From NCBI RefSeq assembly GCF_004208535.1, contig NZ_SGIS01000002.1, positions 1-64,000 on the forward strand: a stretch of 64,000 nucleotides of DNA, in the 5' to 3' direction. The position numbers were made by a program, and so were the translations under genes. Within the stretch, counting starts at the first letter, position 1. Each line of letters opens with the position of its first letter. The notes beneath the pieces are model-generated. The model had not been told where the DNA came from, did not search any database, and saw nothing but the letters and a program-made list of their open reading frames with translations. The DNA is from Sphingomonas populi (GTDB lineage Bacteria > Pseudomonadota > Alphaproteobacteria > Sphingomonadales > Sphingomonadaceae). Shown here piece after piece: positions 27,301 through 37,389 of the stretch.

Positions 27301-28356
27301 TTAGCCGATTCCCATGATCCGCGCGTTGAGCGCGCGGTCGCTGCCGCCGGCGGCGAAATCGTCGAAGGCGTGGTCGGTCACGCGGATGATGTGCTTGGCG
27401 ATGAACGGCGCGCCCTCGGCCGCGCCTTGCTCGGGATGCTTGAGCGCGCATTCCCATTCGAGCACCGCCCAGCCGGCGAAATCATATTGCGCCATCTTCG
27501 AAAAGATCTGCGCGAAATCGACCTGCCCGTCGCCGAGCGAGCGGAAGCGACCGGGCCGATCGACCCAGCGCTGATAGCCGCCGTACACGCCCGAGCGCCC
27601 GTTCGGGCGGAATTCGGCGTCCTTGACGTGGAAGCACTTCACGCGCTCGTGATAGATGTCGAGGAAGGCGAGATAATCGAGCTGTTGCAGCACGAAATGC
27701 GACGGATCGTAGAGGATGTTGGCGCGGGGATGGTTGCCGACTCGCTCCAGGAACATCTCGAACGTGACACCGTCGTGCAGATCCTCGCCGGGGTGGATTT
27801 CATAGCCGATATCGACACCGTTCTCATCGAACACGTCGAGGATCGGCTTCCAGCGCCGCGCGAGTTCGTCGAACGCATCCTCGACCAGACCGGCGGGGCG
27901 TTGCGGCCACGGATAGATATAGGGCCAGGCCAGCGCGCCCGAGAAACTCGCGTGGGTGGTGAGGCCAAGCCGGCGGCTGGCGCGCGCGGCGAGATGCATC
28001 TGCTCGACCGCCCATTGCTGCCGCGCCACCGGATTGCCGCGAACATGCTCGGCGGCGAAACCGTCGAACTGCGCGTCATAGGCCGGATGCACCGCGACGA
28101 GCTGGCCTTGCAGATGGGTCGATAGCTCGGTCAGCGTCAGGCCCTTGCCGGCGAGCAGACCGAGCACTTCGTCGCAATAGTCCTGACTGTCGGCCGCCTT
28201 GGCGAGATCGAACAGACGCGCGTCCCAGCTCGGGATCTGCACGCCCTTGTAGCCGAGGCCAGCCGCCCAGGTGGTGATGCTGTCCAGCGTGTTGAACGGC
28301 GCGGCATCGCCCGCGAACTGGGCGAGGAAGATCGCCGGTCCCTTGATGGTCTTCAT
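27301..28356 (-). CDS. Sugar phosphate isomerase/epimerase family protein
   Basis: A 351-residue TIM-barrel protein of the AP-endonuclease-2 / xylose-isomerase-like superfamily. Metal-binding candidates are E in [12 protein letters not shown] and H in ILYDPSHF, and H in KCFHVKD, with a final E in [10 protein letters not shown]. It carries an IolE/IolI-like domain throughout. Members isomerise or epimerise sugars and keto-sugars. It is the sort of partner found with Gfo/Idh oxidoreductases, one of which lies 1.4 kb away, but the serine dehydratase gene separates them. Confidence 0.82.
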   Translation of the reverse strand: MKTIKGPAIFLAQFAGDAAPFNTLDSITTWAAGLGYKGVQIPSWDARLFDLAKAADSQDYCDEVLGLLAGKGLTLTELSTHLQGQLVAVHPAYDAQFDGFAAEHVRGNPVARQQWAVEQMHLAARASRRLGLTTHASFSGALAWPYIYPWPQRPAGLVEDAFDELARRWKPILDVFDENGVDIGYEIHPGEDLHDGVTFEMFLERVGNHPRANILYDPSHFVLQQLDYLAFLDIYHERVKCFHVKDAEFRPNGRSGVYGGYQRWVDRPGRFRSLGDGQVDFAQIFSKMAQYDFAGWAVLEWECALKHPEQGAAEGAPFIAKHIIRVTDHAFDDFAAGGSDRALNARIMGIG

Positions 28357-28418
28357 GCTGTGGTCCTCGTGTCAGAAAAGGGAAGCTTGTGGGGCGCCAA
28401 GCTGATAGGCGGCGCAGC

Positions 28419-29786
<1,368 letters not shown>

Positions 29787-29798
29787 GCCGGGCATTGC

Positions 29799-30914
29799 TC
29801 AGACGCCGAATGGCACCCAGCCGGCGCGATCGCGGCTGGCGGCGACTGCGATCGCGATGAACGCCATGCCGCGCAGGCCATCTTCGATGCCGGGCAGCAG
29901 CGGTGCCGGCTCGCCGCGCAGCAGCGCCGCGAAATCCCGGTAGAGATTGGCGAACGCCTCCAGATAGCCCTCGGGATGCCCGCCCGGCGTGCGCGTGCGC
30001 GCCGCCGCGTCGGCGCCGAGCAACCCGGTGCCGGCGCGCACCACCGAGCAGCCGCCATCGAGATCGTAGAGCGTCAGGCTGTTCGGCTCTTCCTGCTTCC
30101 AGACGAGGCCGCCCCGGTCGCCATAGGCGCGGATGCGCAGGCCGTTGAGTTCGCCAACCTCGATCTGTGAGGCGAGCAGCACGCCGCGCGCGCCATTCTC
30201 GAAGCGCAGCAGCACGGTGCAATCGTCGTCGAGCGCGCGGCCCGGGACCACCGCCGCCAGATCGGCGAGCAGTTCGGTGACGCGCAAGCCGGTCACGAAC
30301 TCGGCGAGCTGGAGCGCATGCACGCCGATGTCGCCGATGCAGCCGCCTTCGCCCGCGCGCGCCGGATCGACTCGCCACTCGGCCTGCTTGCCGCTCGCTT
30401 CGCCGGCCAGCCAGCCTTGCGGATATTCGACCACGACCTTGCGGATCGTGCCGAGCGCGCCCGCCGCGATCCGCGCGCGCGCCTCGCGCACCAGGGGATA
30501 ACCCGAATAGGTGTAGGTAAGCGCGTAAGGGAGGCCGGCTGCGCGCACCACATCGGCCAGTTCGTGCGCTTCCGCCAGCGTTGCAGTCGCCGGCTTGTCG
30601 CTCAGCACCGGGATGCCGGCGGCGAGCGCGGCGCGCGCAGCGGGAAGGTGATGGTGATTCGGGCTGACGATCGTGACGAAATCGACCCCGTCCGCGCGTG
30701 CCGCCTCGCCCGCGATCAGCGTTGCAACGTCGGCATAGGCGCGACTCGGATCGATCCGGTATTGTTCGCCCGCCGCGCGCGAACGGCCGGCGTCGCTGGA
30801 GAAGGCGCCGGCGACCAGCTCGATCTCGCGGTCGAGCTCGGCGGCGATGCGATGGACCGGGCCGATGAACGATCCTGGGCCGCCGCCGATCATCCCCATT
30901 CGTAACCGTCGCAT
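29799..30914 (-). CDS. Gfo/Idh/MocA family oxidoreductase
   Basis: A 371-residue NAD(P)-dependent sugar dehydrogenase-like protein. The N-terminal Rossmann fold has GMIGGGPGSFIGPVH, then SDKPATATLAEA, the counterpart of the EKP motif with the catalytic lysine, and the GCIGDIGVHALQLA segment with the active-site D and H. Members oxidise inositol, sugars or 3-keto sugars; ThuB is one example. It is divergent from an MFS-hydrolase operon across a 103-base region containing an AT-rich operator-like element shared with the other glycoside units. Confidence 0.88.
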   Translation of the reverse strand: MRRLRMGMIGGGPGSFIGPVHRIAAELDREIELVAGAFSSDAGRSRAAGEQYRIDPSRAYADVATLIAGEAARADGVDFVTIVSPNHHHLPAARAALAAGIPVLSDKPATATLAEAHELADVVRAAGLPYALTYTYSGYPLVREARARIAAGALGTIRKVVVEYPQGWLAGEASGKQAEWRVDPARAGEGGCIGDIGVHALQLAEFVTGLRVTELLADLAAVVPGRALDDDCTVLLRFENGARGVLLASQIEVGELNGLRIRAYGDRGGLVWKQEEPNSLTLYDLDGGCSVVRAGTGLLGADAAARTRTPGGHPEGYLEAFANLYRDFAALLRGEPAPLLPGIEDGLRGMAFIAIAVAASRDRAGWVPFGV

Positions 30915-30937
30915 CCTTACTCTCCAAAGTTATATTT

Positions 30938-30957
30938 GTAATTCGTATTCTATTTTG
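30938..30957. promoter_or_regulatory. Operator-like element A of the putative glycoside regulon
   Basis: The sequence gtaattcgtattctattttg lies between the divergent Gfo/Idh and MFS genes. Aligned to the elements at 43623 and 37215 it shares AATT, TTCT and the following AT-rich run (about 11 of 18 positions). The AT content stands out strongly from the surrounding GC-rich DNA. Regulator unknown. Confidence 0.4.
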
Positions 30958-31017
30958 TTAGCGCCAGGTTCGTCAAGCAGCGAGGCGGCATCAGTCCGTC
31001 CGATCGGAGGGATATAG

Positions 31018-32226
31018 ATGCGCGCGATACGCTCCTTCTTCACAGGTCTCACGCTCCGTCCGCAAGGGGTTACGGTGGTGGCGGCGGGATTTCTGCCGAT
31101 CTTCGCGATCGTCTCGATGTTCCCGATCGTCGCGGCGATGATCCAGCATTTCGCCGACGATCCCGACGCCAAGACCAAGGTGCCGCTGATGGTGACGGCG
31201 CCCGGCCTCACCATCGCGATCCTCGCACCGTTCATGGGCTTCTTCGTCGATCGCTTCGGCAGGCGGCCGCTGCTGCTCGGCTGCACCTTGCTCTACGGCG
31301 TGTTCGGCACCTTGCCGTTCTTCCTCCAGAGCCTCGATGCGATCCTCGCGACGCGGCTGATGCTGGGCGTGTGCGAGGCGGGCATCCTGACGATCGTCAA
31401 CACGCTGATCGGCGATTACTGGGATGATCGCGGGCGGCGCAACTGGCTGTTTCTGCAAGGCATGGCTGGGCCGTTCCTGGCGTCGGGCGTGATCTTGCTG
31501 TCGGGCACGGTCGCCTCGATGCGGTGGAATGGCGGGTTCCTCGTCTATCTCGTCGCCTTCCCGATCTTCTTCGCGATGGTGCGCTATTTGTTCGAGCCGA
31601 AGCCGCCCGAAGCGACGGTCGACACGGCCGAAGCCCCGCCGGCGAGCGCGTTTCCGGTCGCATCGGCGGCGGTGGTCGCGGTGGCGACGCTGTTCTGCGC
31701 GGCGCTCTATTACGTGTTCATCGTCAACGGCAGCATCGTATTCCAGGAAATCGGTATCAACGATCCCGGCGCGGTCGGGCGGATGACCGCGATCCCCAGC
31801 CTGTTCATCATGCTCGGCGCGGTGATCTTCCGCTTGCTCTCCGGGCGCGGCAACGCCGTGCAGATCGCGACCTTCCTCGGGCTGATGGGGCTGGGCCTCG
31901 CCGGGCTAGGATTGGCGCGGACGGTTCCGGTGCTGTTCGCGTCGCTGTGCCTCCAGCAGACCGCCGCCGGTATGGCGGTGCCGACGCTGATCGCCTGGGC
32001 GCAGACCAAATTCCCGTTCGCGCATCGCGGGCGCGGCATGGGCATCTGGAGCAGCGCCTTCTTCCTCGGGCAGTTCGTGTCGCCGCTGATCGTCCACCGG
32101 CTCGATCTCGTCGCCGGATCGATGCAGGGCGCGTTCCTGATCACGGGCATCGCGTCGCTGGTGATTACGCTGGTCGCGCTCGCGGCATCGCTGCGCGGCC
32201 GTACGCCCGCGCTGGCGGCGCGCTGA
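31018..32226 (+). CDS. MFS transporter
   Basis: A 402-residue major facilitator protein with about 12 hydrophobic segments. The loop 2-3 motif is DRFGRRPLLLG, close to the family consensus, and the central loop (about residues 190-215) is cytosolic and charged. It is a single proton-coupled transporter of the inner membrane. It shares a transcript with the secreted hydrolase gene that starts three bases later, and its promoter region holds operator element A. Sugar or aglycone transport is likely by context only. Confidence 0.85.
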   Translation: MRAIRSFFTGLTLRPQGVTVVAAGFLPIFAIVSMFPIVAAMIQHFADDPDAKTKVPLMVTAPGLTIAILAPFMGFFVDRFGRRPLLLGCTLLYGVFGTLPFFLQSLDAILATRLMLGVCEAGILTIVNTLIGDYWDDRGRRNWLFLQGMAGPFLASGVILLSGTVASMRWNGGFLVYLVAFPIFFAMVRYLFEPKPPEATVDTAEAPPASAFPVASAAVVAVATLFCAALYYVFIVNGSIVFQEIGINDPGAVGRMTAIPSLFIMLGAVIFRLLSGRGNAVQIATFLGLMGLGLAGLGLARTVPVLFASLCLQQTAAGMAVPTLIAWAQTKFPFAHRGRGMGIWSSAFFLGQFVSPLIVHRLDLVAGSMQGAFLITGIASLVITLVALAASLRGRTPALAAR

Positions 32227-32229
32227 GCG

Positions 32230-33138
32230 ATGCGAGTCACGCTCGCGGCGCTCGCGCTGTTCGCCGCAGCGCCCGCGATCGCCGCCGATGCGGCCCCGGC
32301 GTTCACGATCGCGCTGGCACATCGTCCCGAGGTGCCGGCTGAAATCGCGCTTGGCACGCCAAAGAAACCCGCGATGCCGCCGGAACAATGGCAGTGGATC
32401 AACGGCGATCTCGGCGTCCGCAACGTTTCCGAGGCGACGCTGACCCCGGTGCTGCCAGCCGCCGGGGCCGAGACCGGCGCGGCGGTGATCGTCGCGCCGG
32501 GCGGCGGTTTCCTCGGCCTGGCGATCGATACCGAGGGCTACCGAATTGCGCATTGGCTCGCCGATCATGGCATCGCCGCGTTCGTGCTCAAATATCGCAC
32601 GCTCGCGACGCCGGCCGATTTCGCCACCTATCGTCGCGAGATGATCGCGGTCCGTACCGGCACCGGCCCGGCGAGCTTTCGCCCACCGGCGGGCACGCCC
32701 CCGGAGGCGCTTGCCGACGGCATCGCCGCGCTGAAACTGGTTCGCGCCCGCGCCGCCGAATGGCGTGTCGATCCGGCCCGGATCGGTATGATGGGCTTTT
32801 CGGCCGGCGCCTTCACGACGCTGAGTGTCGCGCTCGCCGGCGATCCCGCCGCGCGGCCGGCGTTCATCGCGCCGATCTACGGACCGCTCGATGCCGTGCA
32901 GGTACCCGCTGGCGCGCCGCCCATGTTCGTCGCGTTGGCGAGCGACGATCCCTTGTTCTGGAAGGGTGGCACCGGCCTGATCAAAAGCTGGTCGAAGGCG
33001 CACGCGCCGGTCGAGTTCCACCTCTATCAGCGTGGCGGCCACGGCTTCGGGCTTGGCGCGGCGGGAACCACCACGACCGATTGGATCGAGGGTTTCCGGC
33101 GCTGGCTGGAAGCAAACGGGATGTTGCGGACACGGTGA
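32230..33138 (+). CDS. Secreted alpha/beta hydrolase (acetyl-xylan-esterase-like)
   Basis: A 302-residue hydrolase with a signal peptide (MRVTLAALALFAAAPAIAA). The oxyanion motif is APGGGF (about 89-94), the nucleophile is S191 in GFSAGAF, an acid lies in ASDDPLF, and the histidine in GGHGFGLG completes the triad. It resembles esterases commonly mislabelled endo-1,4-beta-xylanase, which remove acyl groups from plant sugars in the periplasm. Co-transcribed with the MFS gene and followed by a perfect terminator hairpin. Confidence 0.85.
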   Translation: MRVTLAALALFAAAPAIAADAAPAFTIALAHRPEVPAEIALGTPKKPAMPPEQWQWINGDLGVRNVSEATLTPVLPAAGAETGAAVIVAPGGGFLGLAIDTEGYRIAHWLADHGIAAFVLKYRTLATPADFATYRREMIAVRTGTGPASFRPPAGTPPEALADGIAALKLVRARAAEWRVDPARIGMMGFSAGAFTTLSVALAGDPAARPAFIAPIYGPLDAVQVPAGAPPMFVALASDDPLFWKGGTGLIKSWSKAHAPVEFHLYQRGGHGFGLGAAGTTTTDWIEGFRRWLEANGMLRTR

Positions 33139-33163
33139 AATCCTCCGCTCACGCGGAGGATTT
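33138..33163. terminator. Intrinsic bidirectional terminator
   Basis: AAATCCTCCGC-tcac-GCGGAGGATTT forms a perfect 11-base stem with a four-base loop. It starts in the stop codon of the hydrolase and ends just before the GH3 stop on the other strand. Each arm ends in AAA/TTT, giving a short T-run in both directions. Confidence 0.8.
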
Positions 33164-33165
33164 GC

Positions 33166-35535
33166 TTACCGCGAGAGCGTAACTACCAGCCCAGCATCCT
33201 CGGCATCGCGGGCGACGCGCAGCGCGATCGCGCCGGTCATCTCCGTCCAGCCGTCATCACCCCACAGCCGCAGCAAGCGGGGTTCGATAGCGATCTCGAC
33301 GGGCCGTTCCTCGCCCGGCGCGAGCGTTACCTTGGCGAAGCCGAGCAGCGCGCATTCGGGCGTGTCACGGTACACCTGCACGACGTCCGCGCCGGGGCGG
33401 TCGGACAGGTTGCGCACCAGCACCGAGGCCACATCGCCATCGACGCGCGCGTCCGACCAGTCGAACCGCGCATAGCCGAAGCCGCTGCCGAGCGCGTGGC
33501 GCGCCGGCGTGCCGTTGGCGATCAGCCCGCGATAGCCGAAGCGTGTGCCCTCATCATAGGCGAGCCGCCCGTCGGCATCGGGGGTGAGCGCATAGCCGCA
33601 ATATTCCGACTCGGCGCGGGCGATGCTCACCGGCATGCGTCCGCCCGGCTCGCGGTCGCCCGCCAGCACGCTTGCGAGCGCGGGGGCGAAGCCCTGGCCC
33701 GGATACCAGGCCACCATCAGCGCGGCGACCTGATCGCCCCATTCAGCATCGAAGGCATGGCCGACGTTGACGATCGCGGCGGTGCGCGGGTTTGCAGCCG
33801 CCACTGCCGCGATCAGCGCGAGCTGCTCGGGCGCGAGTTTGGTGTCGGGGCGGTCCTTGCTTTCGACACTCGAATCGGAGGTTTCGCCGACGATCAGGAA
33901 CACCGCGTCGGCGTCGCGCGCCGCTGCGACCGCACGGGCGAGCATCGCCGCCGGGCTGTCGGGGGTGCGGAGGCCGTACCACAGGCCATGCACGCGCGCC
34001 GGCGTATAGCCGAACTCGACGGTGACGATCACCTCCTGTCCGGCCGAAAGCATGACCTCGACGCTGTCGGCGTCGCCGCTTTTCAGCGCGCCCATCACGT
34101 CCTTGGCGGGCAGTTCGCGGCCGCCGCGCAGCACTTCGCGCCCATCGACGAGCAGCCGGGCGAGGCCGGTCGCGCCGAGGTAGAAACGATGCGCGCCATC
34201 GGCCTCGGCGCGGAACCGGCCGCTTGCGCGCACCGATCCGGGCTGATCGAACCGGCCCTGATCGTGGACGCCGACGAACCATACCAGCGAGTTGGTCGCG
34301 CGCGTCTCGCTGAAGCGGGGTTCACCCGAGCAATCTTTGCTGTCGAAATAGTCGAGCGTCATGCCGCTCGCGCAGCCGTCGCCGATGTCGCGCCCCGGTG
34401 TTACCGGCATGGCGGGCAAGCGCGGTTGCGGATCGACGCCGGGTTCGAACACGATCTCGCACTCAGCGCCGTAGCGCGCGCGGATCGCGGCGATCGGCGT
34501 GGGCGTGTCGGGCGAGACCGAGATCTTGGCGAAGGTGCCGCCCTGATAGCAAGGCGCGGCGGCGTTGGGGCCGATCACCGCGATTCGCTTCACCGCGTTG
34601 GGCGCGAGCGGCAGCAGATCGCCTTCGTTGCGCAGCAATACGAAGCCTTCGGCGGCGGCCCGTTCCAGAACCTCGGCGGCCTCTTCGGGCGCGGGCGGAG
34701 TCTTCGGCCCGGTCACGCGCCGCGCGGTCGCGGCGACGCGCGCGGCGGCATCCTGCACGCGCGCGGGATCGACGCGACCGGCGGTGACCGCCTCGGCGAT
34801 CTTCGGCCCCATGAAGCGCGCCGGGCCGGGCATTTCCAGATCGAGTCCGCTGGTGATCGTGCCCTCGGTCGAATGCGTGCCGAACCAGTCGCTCATCACC
34901 AGATAGGGGAAGCGCCACTCGTCTTTTACGATGCGCGTGATGACGTGCGCCTGTTCCGAGCACCAGTCGCCGTTGACGCGATTGTACGCGGCGAGCATCC
35001 CGACGCAGCCGGCGGCGGCGGCGAGTTCGAACGGCAGCAGATACACTTCGCGCAGCGTGCGTTCATCGACGCGCACATCGACGAAATCGCGCCCGGTTTC
35101 GCTGTCGTTGCAGACGAGATGCTTGGCGACCGATCCGGTGCCGGTCGATTGCAGCCCGGTGATCCACGCCGCGCCGAGCACGCCCGCCAGCAGCGGATCT
35201 TCCGAGAAATATTCGAACGCGCGACCGGCAAGCGGGCTGCGCGCGAGGTTGATGTTGGGCGCGAGCACCGCATCGACCTTGCGCGCGACCGCGTCGCCGC
35301 CGATCATCCGACCGACTTCCGCGACCAGCGCGACGTTCCAACTCGCGCCGAGCGCGGTGGGGCAGGGGCTGAGCAGCGAGACTTCGCGCTCGTCGATCCG
35401 CCCGCTGGCGATTCCCATCGGTCCGTCGGCCATGCTGAACGACGGGATGTCCGCATCGGCAACCGCAACGCTCGTCCACATCGTCGCGCCCGCCGTCAGC
35501 GTGGCGGCTTCGGTCAGGGTCAATTCGCGGGTCAT
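33166..35535 (-). CDS. Beta-glucosidase, GH3 family with PA14 domain, cytoplasmic
   Basis: A 789-residue GH3 enzyme. The first domain holds the catalytic nucleophile D216 in LVMSDWFGTHS and the sugar-binding KHLVCND and NRVNGDWCS regions. Domain 2 (about 300 onward) is interrupted by a PA14 domain (about 410-540), and a fibronectin-like domain ends the protein (about 690-789). It has no signal peptide, so it would hydrolyse imported beta-glycosides in the cytosol. The start overlaps the FMN reductase stop by four bases. It is the last gene of the LLM-FMN reductase-GH3 operon. Confidence 0.93.
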   Translation of the reverse strand: MTRELTLTEAATLTAGATMWTSVAVADADIPSFSMADGPMGIASGRIDEREVSLLSPCPTALGASWNVALVAEVGRMIGGDAVARKVDAVLAPNINLARSPLAGRAFEYFSEDPLLAGVLGAAWITGLQSTGTGSVAKHLVCNDSETGRDFVDVRVDERTLREVYLLPFELAAAAGCVGMLAAYNRVNGDWCSEQAHVITRIVKDEWRFPYLVMSDWFGTHSTEGTITSGLDLEMPGPARFMGPKIAEAVTAGRVDPARVQDAAARVAATARRVTGPKTPPAPEEAAEVLERAAAEGFVLLRNEGDLLPLAPNAVKRIAVIGPNAAAPCYQGGTFAKISVSPDTPTPIAAIRARYGAECEIVFEPGVDPQPRLPAMPVTPGRDIGDGCASGMTLDYFDSKDCSGEPRFSETRATNSLVWFVGVHDQGRFDQPGSVRASGRFRAEADGAHRFYLGATGLARLLVDGREVLRGGRELPAKDVMGALKSGDADSVEVMLSAGQEVIVTVEFGYTPARVHGLWYGLRTPDSPAAMLARAVAAARDADAVFLIVGETSDSSVESKDRPDTKLAPEQLALIAAVAAANPRTAAIVNVGHAFDAEWGDQVAALMVAWYPGQGFAPALASVLAGDREPGGRMPVSIARAESEYCGYALTPDADGRLAYDEGTRFGYRGLIANGTPARHALGSGFGYARFDWSDARVDGDVASVLVRNLSDRPGADVVQVYRDTPECALLGFAKVTLAPGEERPVEIAIEPRLLRLWGDDGWTEMTGAIALRVARDAEDAGLVVTLSR

Positions 35536-36098
35536 GCCGTTTCCGTTCGTCCGAATGTCATGATCTGGCGCGCCTGCAATGCCACCTGCGCGGCGATGCC
35601 GGCATCGACGAGCGTGCCATCCGCGCCGAATGGCTTCTGCTCGATCGAGTTGATCGCGATCCCGACCGGCGTTGGCCAGCCGCGCATCGCGTGGACAATG
35701 CCACGCAGCGCGGCGAGCGTGACACCGCCGGCCTGCCATCCCGCCGCCGAGACGATCAGCCCGATCGGCATTCCGTCGAAATAGACGCGCGCGTCGCCGC
35801 GCGTGTCTTCGAGCAGGTCGATCGCGTTCTTGACGAGGCCGGAGACGCCGCCGTGATAGCCGGGGCTGGCGATCACCAGCGCGTCAGCCGCGCGCACCGC
35901 CGCGACCAACGCTTGCTCGGCGGCGTTGCGGGTCGGCGCCTCGGGGTTGAAGTGCGGCAGTTCGCTCAGCGCGATACCGTCGAACATCACCGTCTCCGCG
36001 CCCAGCGCCGCACACTCCGCCAACACCGCGCGCGCGAGCATTTCGCTCGATGAGCGCGGCCTGAGCGTGCCGCCGATGCCGACGACCCGGCGCGCCAT
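35532..36098 (-). CDS. NADPH-dependent FMN reductase (SsuE-like)
   Basis: A 188-residue flavodoxin-fold reductase. The FMN phosphate loop GIGGTLRPRSSSEMLA (about 7-22) and the SPGYHGGVSGLVKNAID segment are characteristic of the FMN_red family. It would supply reduced FMN to a two-component monooxygenase. The gene directly follows the luciferase-like monooxygenase with a one-base overlap (TGATG) and overlaps GH3 by four bases, so the three are surely made together. This makes a partner role with the LLM protein very likely. Confidence 0.9.
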   Translation of the reverse strand: MARRVVGIGGTLRPRSSSEMLARAVLAECAALGAETVMFDGIALSELPHFNPEAPTRNAAEQALVAAVRAADALVIASPGYHGGVSGLVKNAIDLLEDTRGDARVYFDGMPIGLIVSAAGWQAGGVTLAALRGIVHAMRGWPTPVGIAINSIEQKPFGADGTLVDAGIAAQVALQARQIMTFGRTETA

Positions 36099-37195
36099 CA
36101 GGCGAACGCGGGCATGACCTTGCTCGAAAGCAGGTCAAGCGTCTGGTTGGCGAAAGCGAGCCGCTGCTCGGTGAGCGGGCCGGTGGTGGTGCCGCACAGC
36201 ACGTTGCCGATGCCGAGTTCCTGATACGGCTTGAGGTGCTCGATCACCGTTTCGGGCGAACCGTACAGGCACCATGTGCCGATCCAGCCCTCGTCGAGCG
36301 CGTTGACGTTGACGTCCTTCTTCTTGTTGGCGTCGTCGGTTTCCGCGCGGCGGTTGAATGCGTTCTCGCGGTCGACCGCGTCCTGATAGCCTTTCAGGAT
36401 GATCTCCAGTTCTTCGCGCGCCTGCTCGTCGGTCTCGGCGATGTGGACACACTGATAGGTGTGCGTCGTCCAGTCGAGCGCCGCCGTGATCTTGGCTTCG
36501 TCATGCCCGGCCTCATCGAGCAGGCGCCGATAGTTGCCGAAATGCTTGGTAACGTGCGCGAGCGGCTCGGTGCCGTAGATCTGCGGCGGGGTGAACGCAG
36601 GGATGAACGCCGGCCAGGCGTTCTCGGCGGCACGGCGCGCGCTCGATTCGCGGAACGCGACCGGCATCAGCCGGGCGTGGTGTTCGCCGTACGGCGTCGG
36701 GGTGATGCGCTGGAGCACGCGGCCCTGATACGGCCCGTTGTCGATCACCACGGCGGGATCGTCCATCCGCTTCGCCCAAAGCTGCTCGGCGGTCGCAAGG
36801 TTCTGCTCGGCGAGCGCGCTGGCTTCCTTGTAGTTGACCGCGAAGCCGATCATCTCCTCGGGCGTGGTGCCCGATCCGATGCCGACCAGCAGCTTGCCCT
36901 TGGTGAGATGGTCGAGCACGTTGACCCGCTCGGTGAAGCGCACCGGATGATGCAGCGGCACGGACACCACCGAGAAGCCGAAATACATCTCGGGCATCCG
37001 CGCCGCGAGATAGGCGGCGAGCAGGAAGCTGTCGCTCGCGATCGGCATGTAGCCGTTGAAATGGTGGTCTGGCATGAAGATCGCCGAGAAGCCGAGATCG
37101 CCAGCGCGTTCGGCGTGGCTGATCAGATCGGTGATGAGGCGACCGTCTTCTTCGGGCTTTGTCGAACGAGCGTTGAGGAACACCGAAAAGCGCAT
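36098..37195 (-). CDS. LLM class flavin-dependent oxidoreductase (luciferase-like monooxygenase)
   Basis: A 365-residue TIM-barrel flavoprotein of the bacterial luciferase family. Typical segments are the start MRFSVFLNAR, FMPDHHF, LTKGKLLVGIGSGTTPEE, and the C-terminal GSPETVIEHL. Using FMNH2 from the partner reductase and oxygen, members cleave C-S, C-N or C-C bonds or insert oxygen. Here it heads an operon with a GH3 glycosidase, pointing to oxidation of an aglycone or a modified sugar. The promoter region carries operator element B. Confidence 0.9.
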   Translation of the reverse strand: MRFSVFLNARSTKPEEDGRLITDLISHAERAGDLGFSAIFMPDHHFNGYMPIASDSFLLAAYLAARMPEMYFGFSVVSVPLHHPVRFTERVNVLDHLTKGKLLVGIGSGTTPEEMIGFAVNYKEASALAEQNLATAEQLWAKRMDDPAVVIDNGPYQGRVLQRITPTPYGEHHARLMPVAFRESSARRAAENAWPAFIPAFTPPQIYGTEPLAHVTKHFGNYRRLLDEAGHDEAKITAALDWTTHTYQCVHIAETDEQAREELEIILKGYQDAVDRENAFNRRAETDDANKKKDVNVNALDEGWIGTWCLYGSPETVIEHLKPYQELGIGNVLCGTTTGPLTEQRLAFANQTLDLLSSKVMPAFA

Positions 37196-37214
37196 TTTTC
37201 CCCTCCTTCATTTT

Positions 37215-37233
37215 AGAATTAGCGTTCTTATTT
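37215..37233. promoter_or_regulatory. Operator-like element B upstream of the LLM operon
   Basis: AGAATTAGCGTTCT (37215-37228) is an AGAA/TTCT dyad followed by TATTTTG. Bases and spacing match element C at 43623 (AGAATTGAGGTTCT). It lies about 20 bases upstream of the LLM start codon, a position suited to repression. Confidence 0.5.
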
Positions 37234-37317
37234 TGATAGGGTCGGAGAGGCGCTTCTGTCAAGCGTTTGAAAGCAGGATGTTGGCGCTCAAATGCCGTTT
37301 TTCCTCAGCGTGATGAG

Positions 37318-37350
37318 AAGGTAATTCTAATATTCGAGAGGACGCGGATG
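37318..37350 (+). promoter_or_regulatory. Orphan operator-plus-ribosome-site facing an intact MFS gene's end
   Basis: An AT-rich run (gtaattctaatattcg, 37321-37336) resembles the operator family and is followed by GAGAGG and an ATG at 37348. The frame that opens there runs antisense through the end of the exporter gene and has no protein-like features. It may be the remnant 5' end of a lost gene. Confidence 0.3.
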
Positions 37351-37351
37351 C

Positions 37352-37389
37352 CCGGCCTGAAACGTGGAGAAGTTGCATCGTCAGGCCGG
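37352..37389. terminator. Inverted repeat at the 3' end of the exporter gene
   Basis: CCGGCCTGA (37352-37360) and TCAGGCCGG (37381-37389) are perfect complements with a 20-base loop. The right arm includes the stop codon of the minus-strand exporter, so it could end the receptor-dehydrogenase-exporter transcript. No T-run; moderate support. Confidence 0.4.

Noticed and set aside
33496..35784. Open frame of 762 codons on the plus strand across the GH3 gene
   Set aside because: It runs antisense to an enzyme with clear catalytic motifs; composition is Arg/Gly/Ala/His-rich as expected for a GC-driven shadow frame.
33166..37195. Sulfoquinovose monooxygenase (SMO) pathway
   Set aside because: An LLM enzyme and a flavin reductase near a glycosidase recall it, but the glycosidase is GH3, not a GH31 sulfoquinovosidase, and the reductase is SsuE-like.
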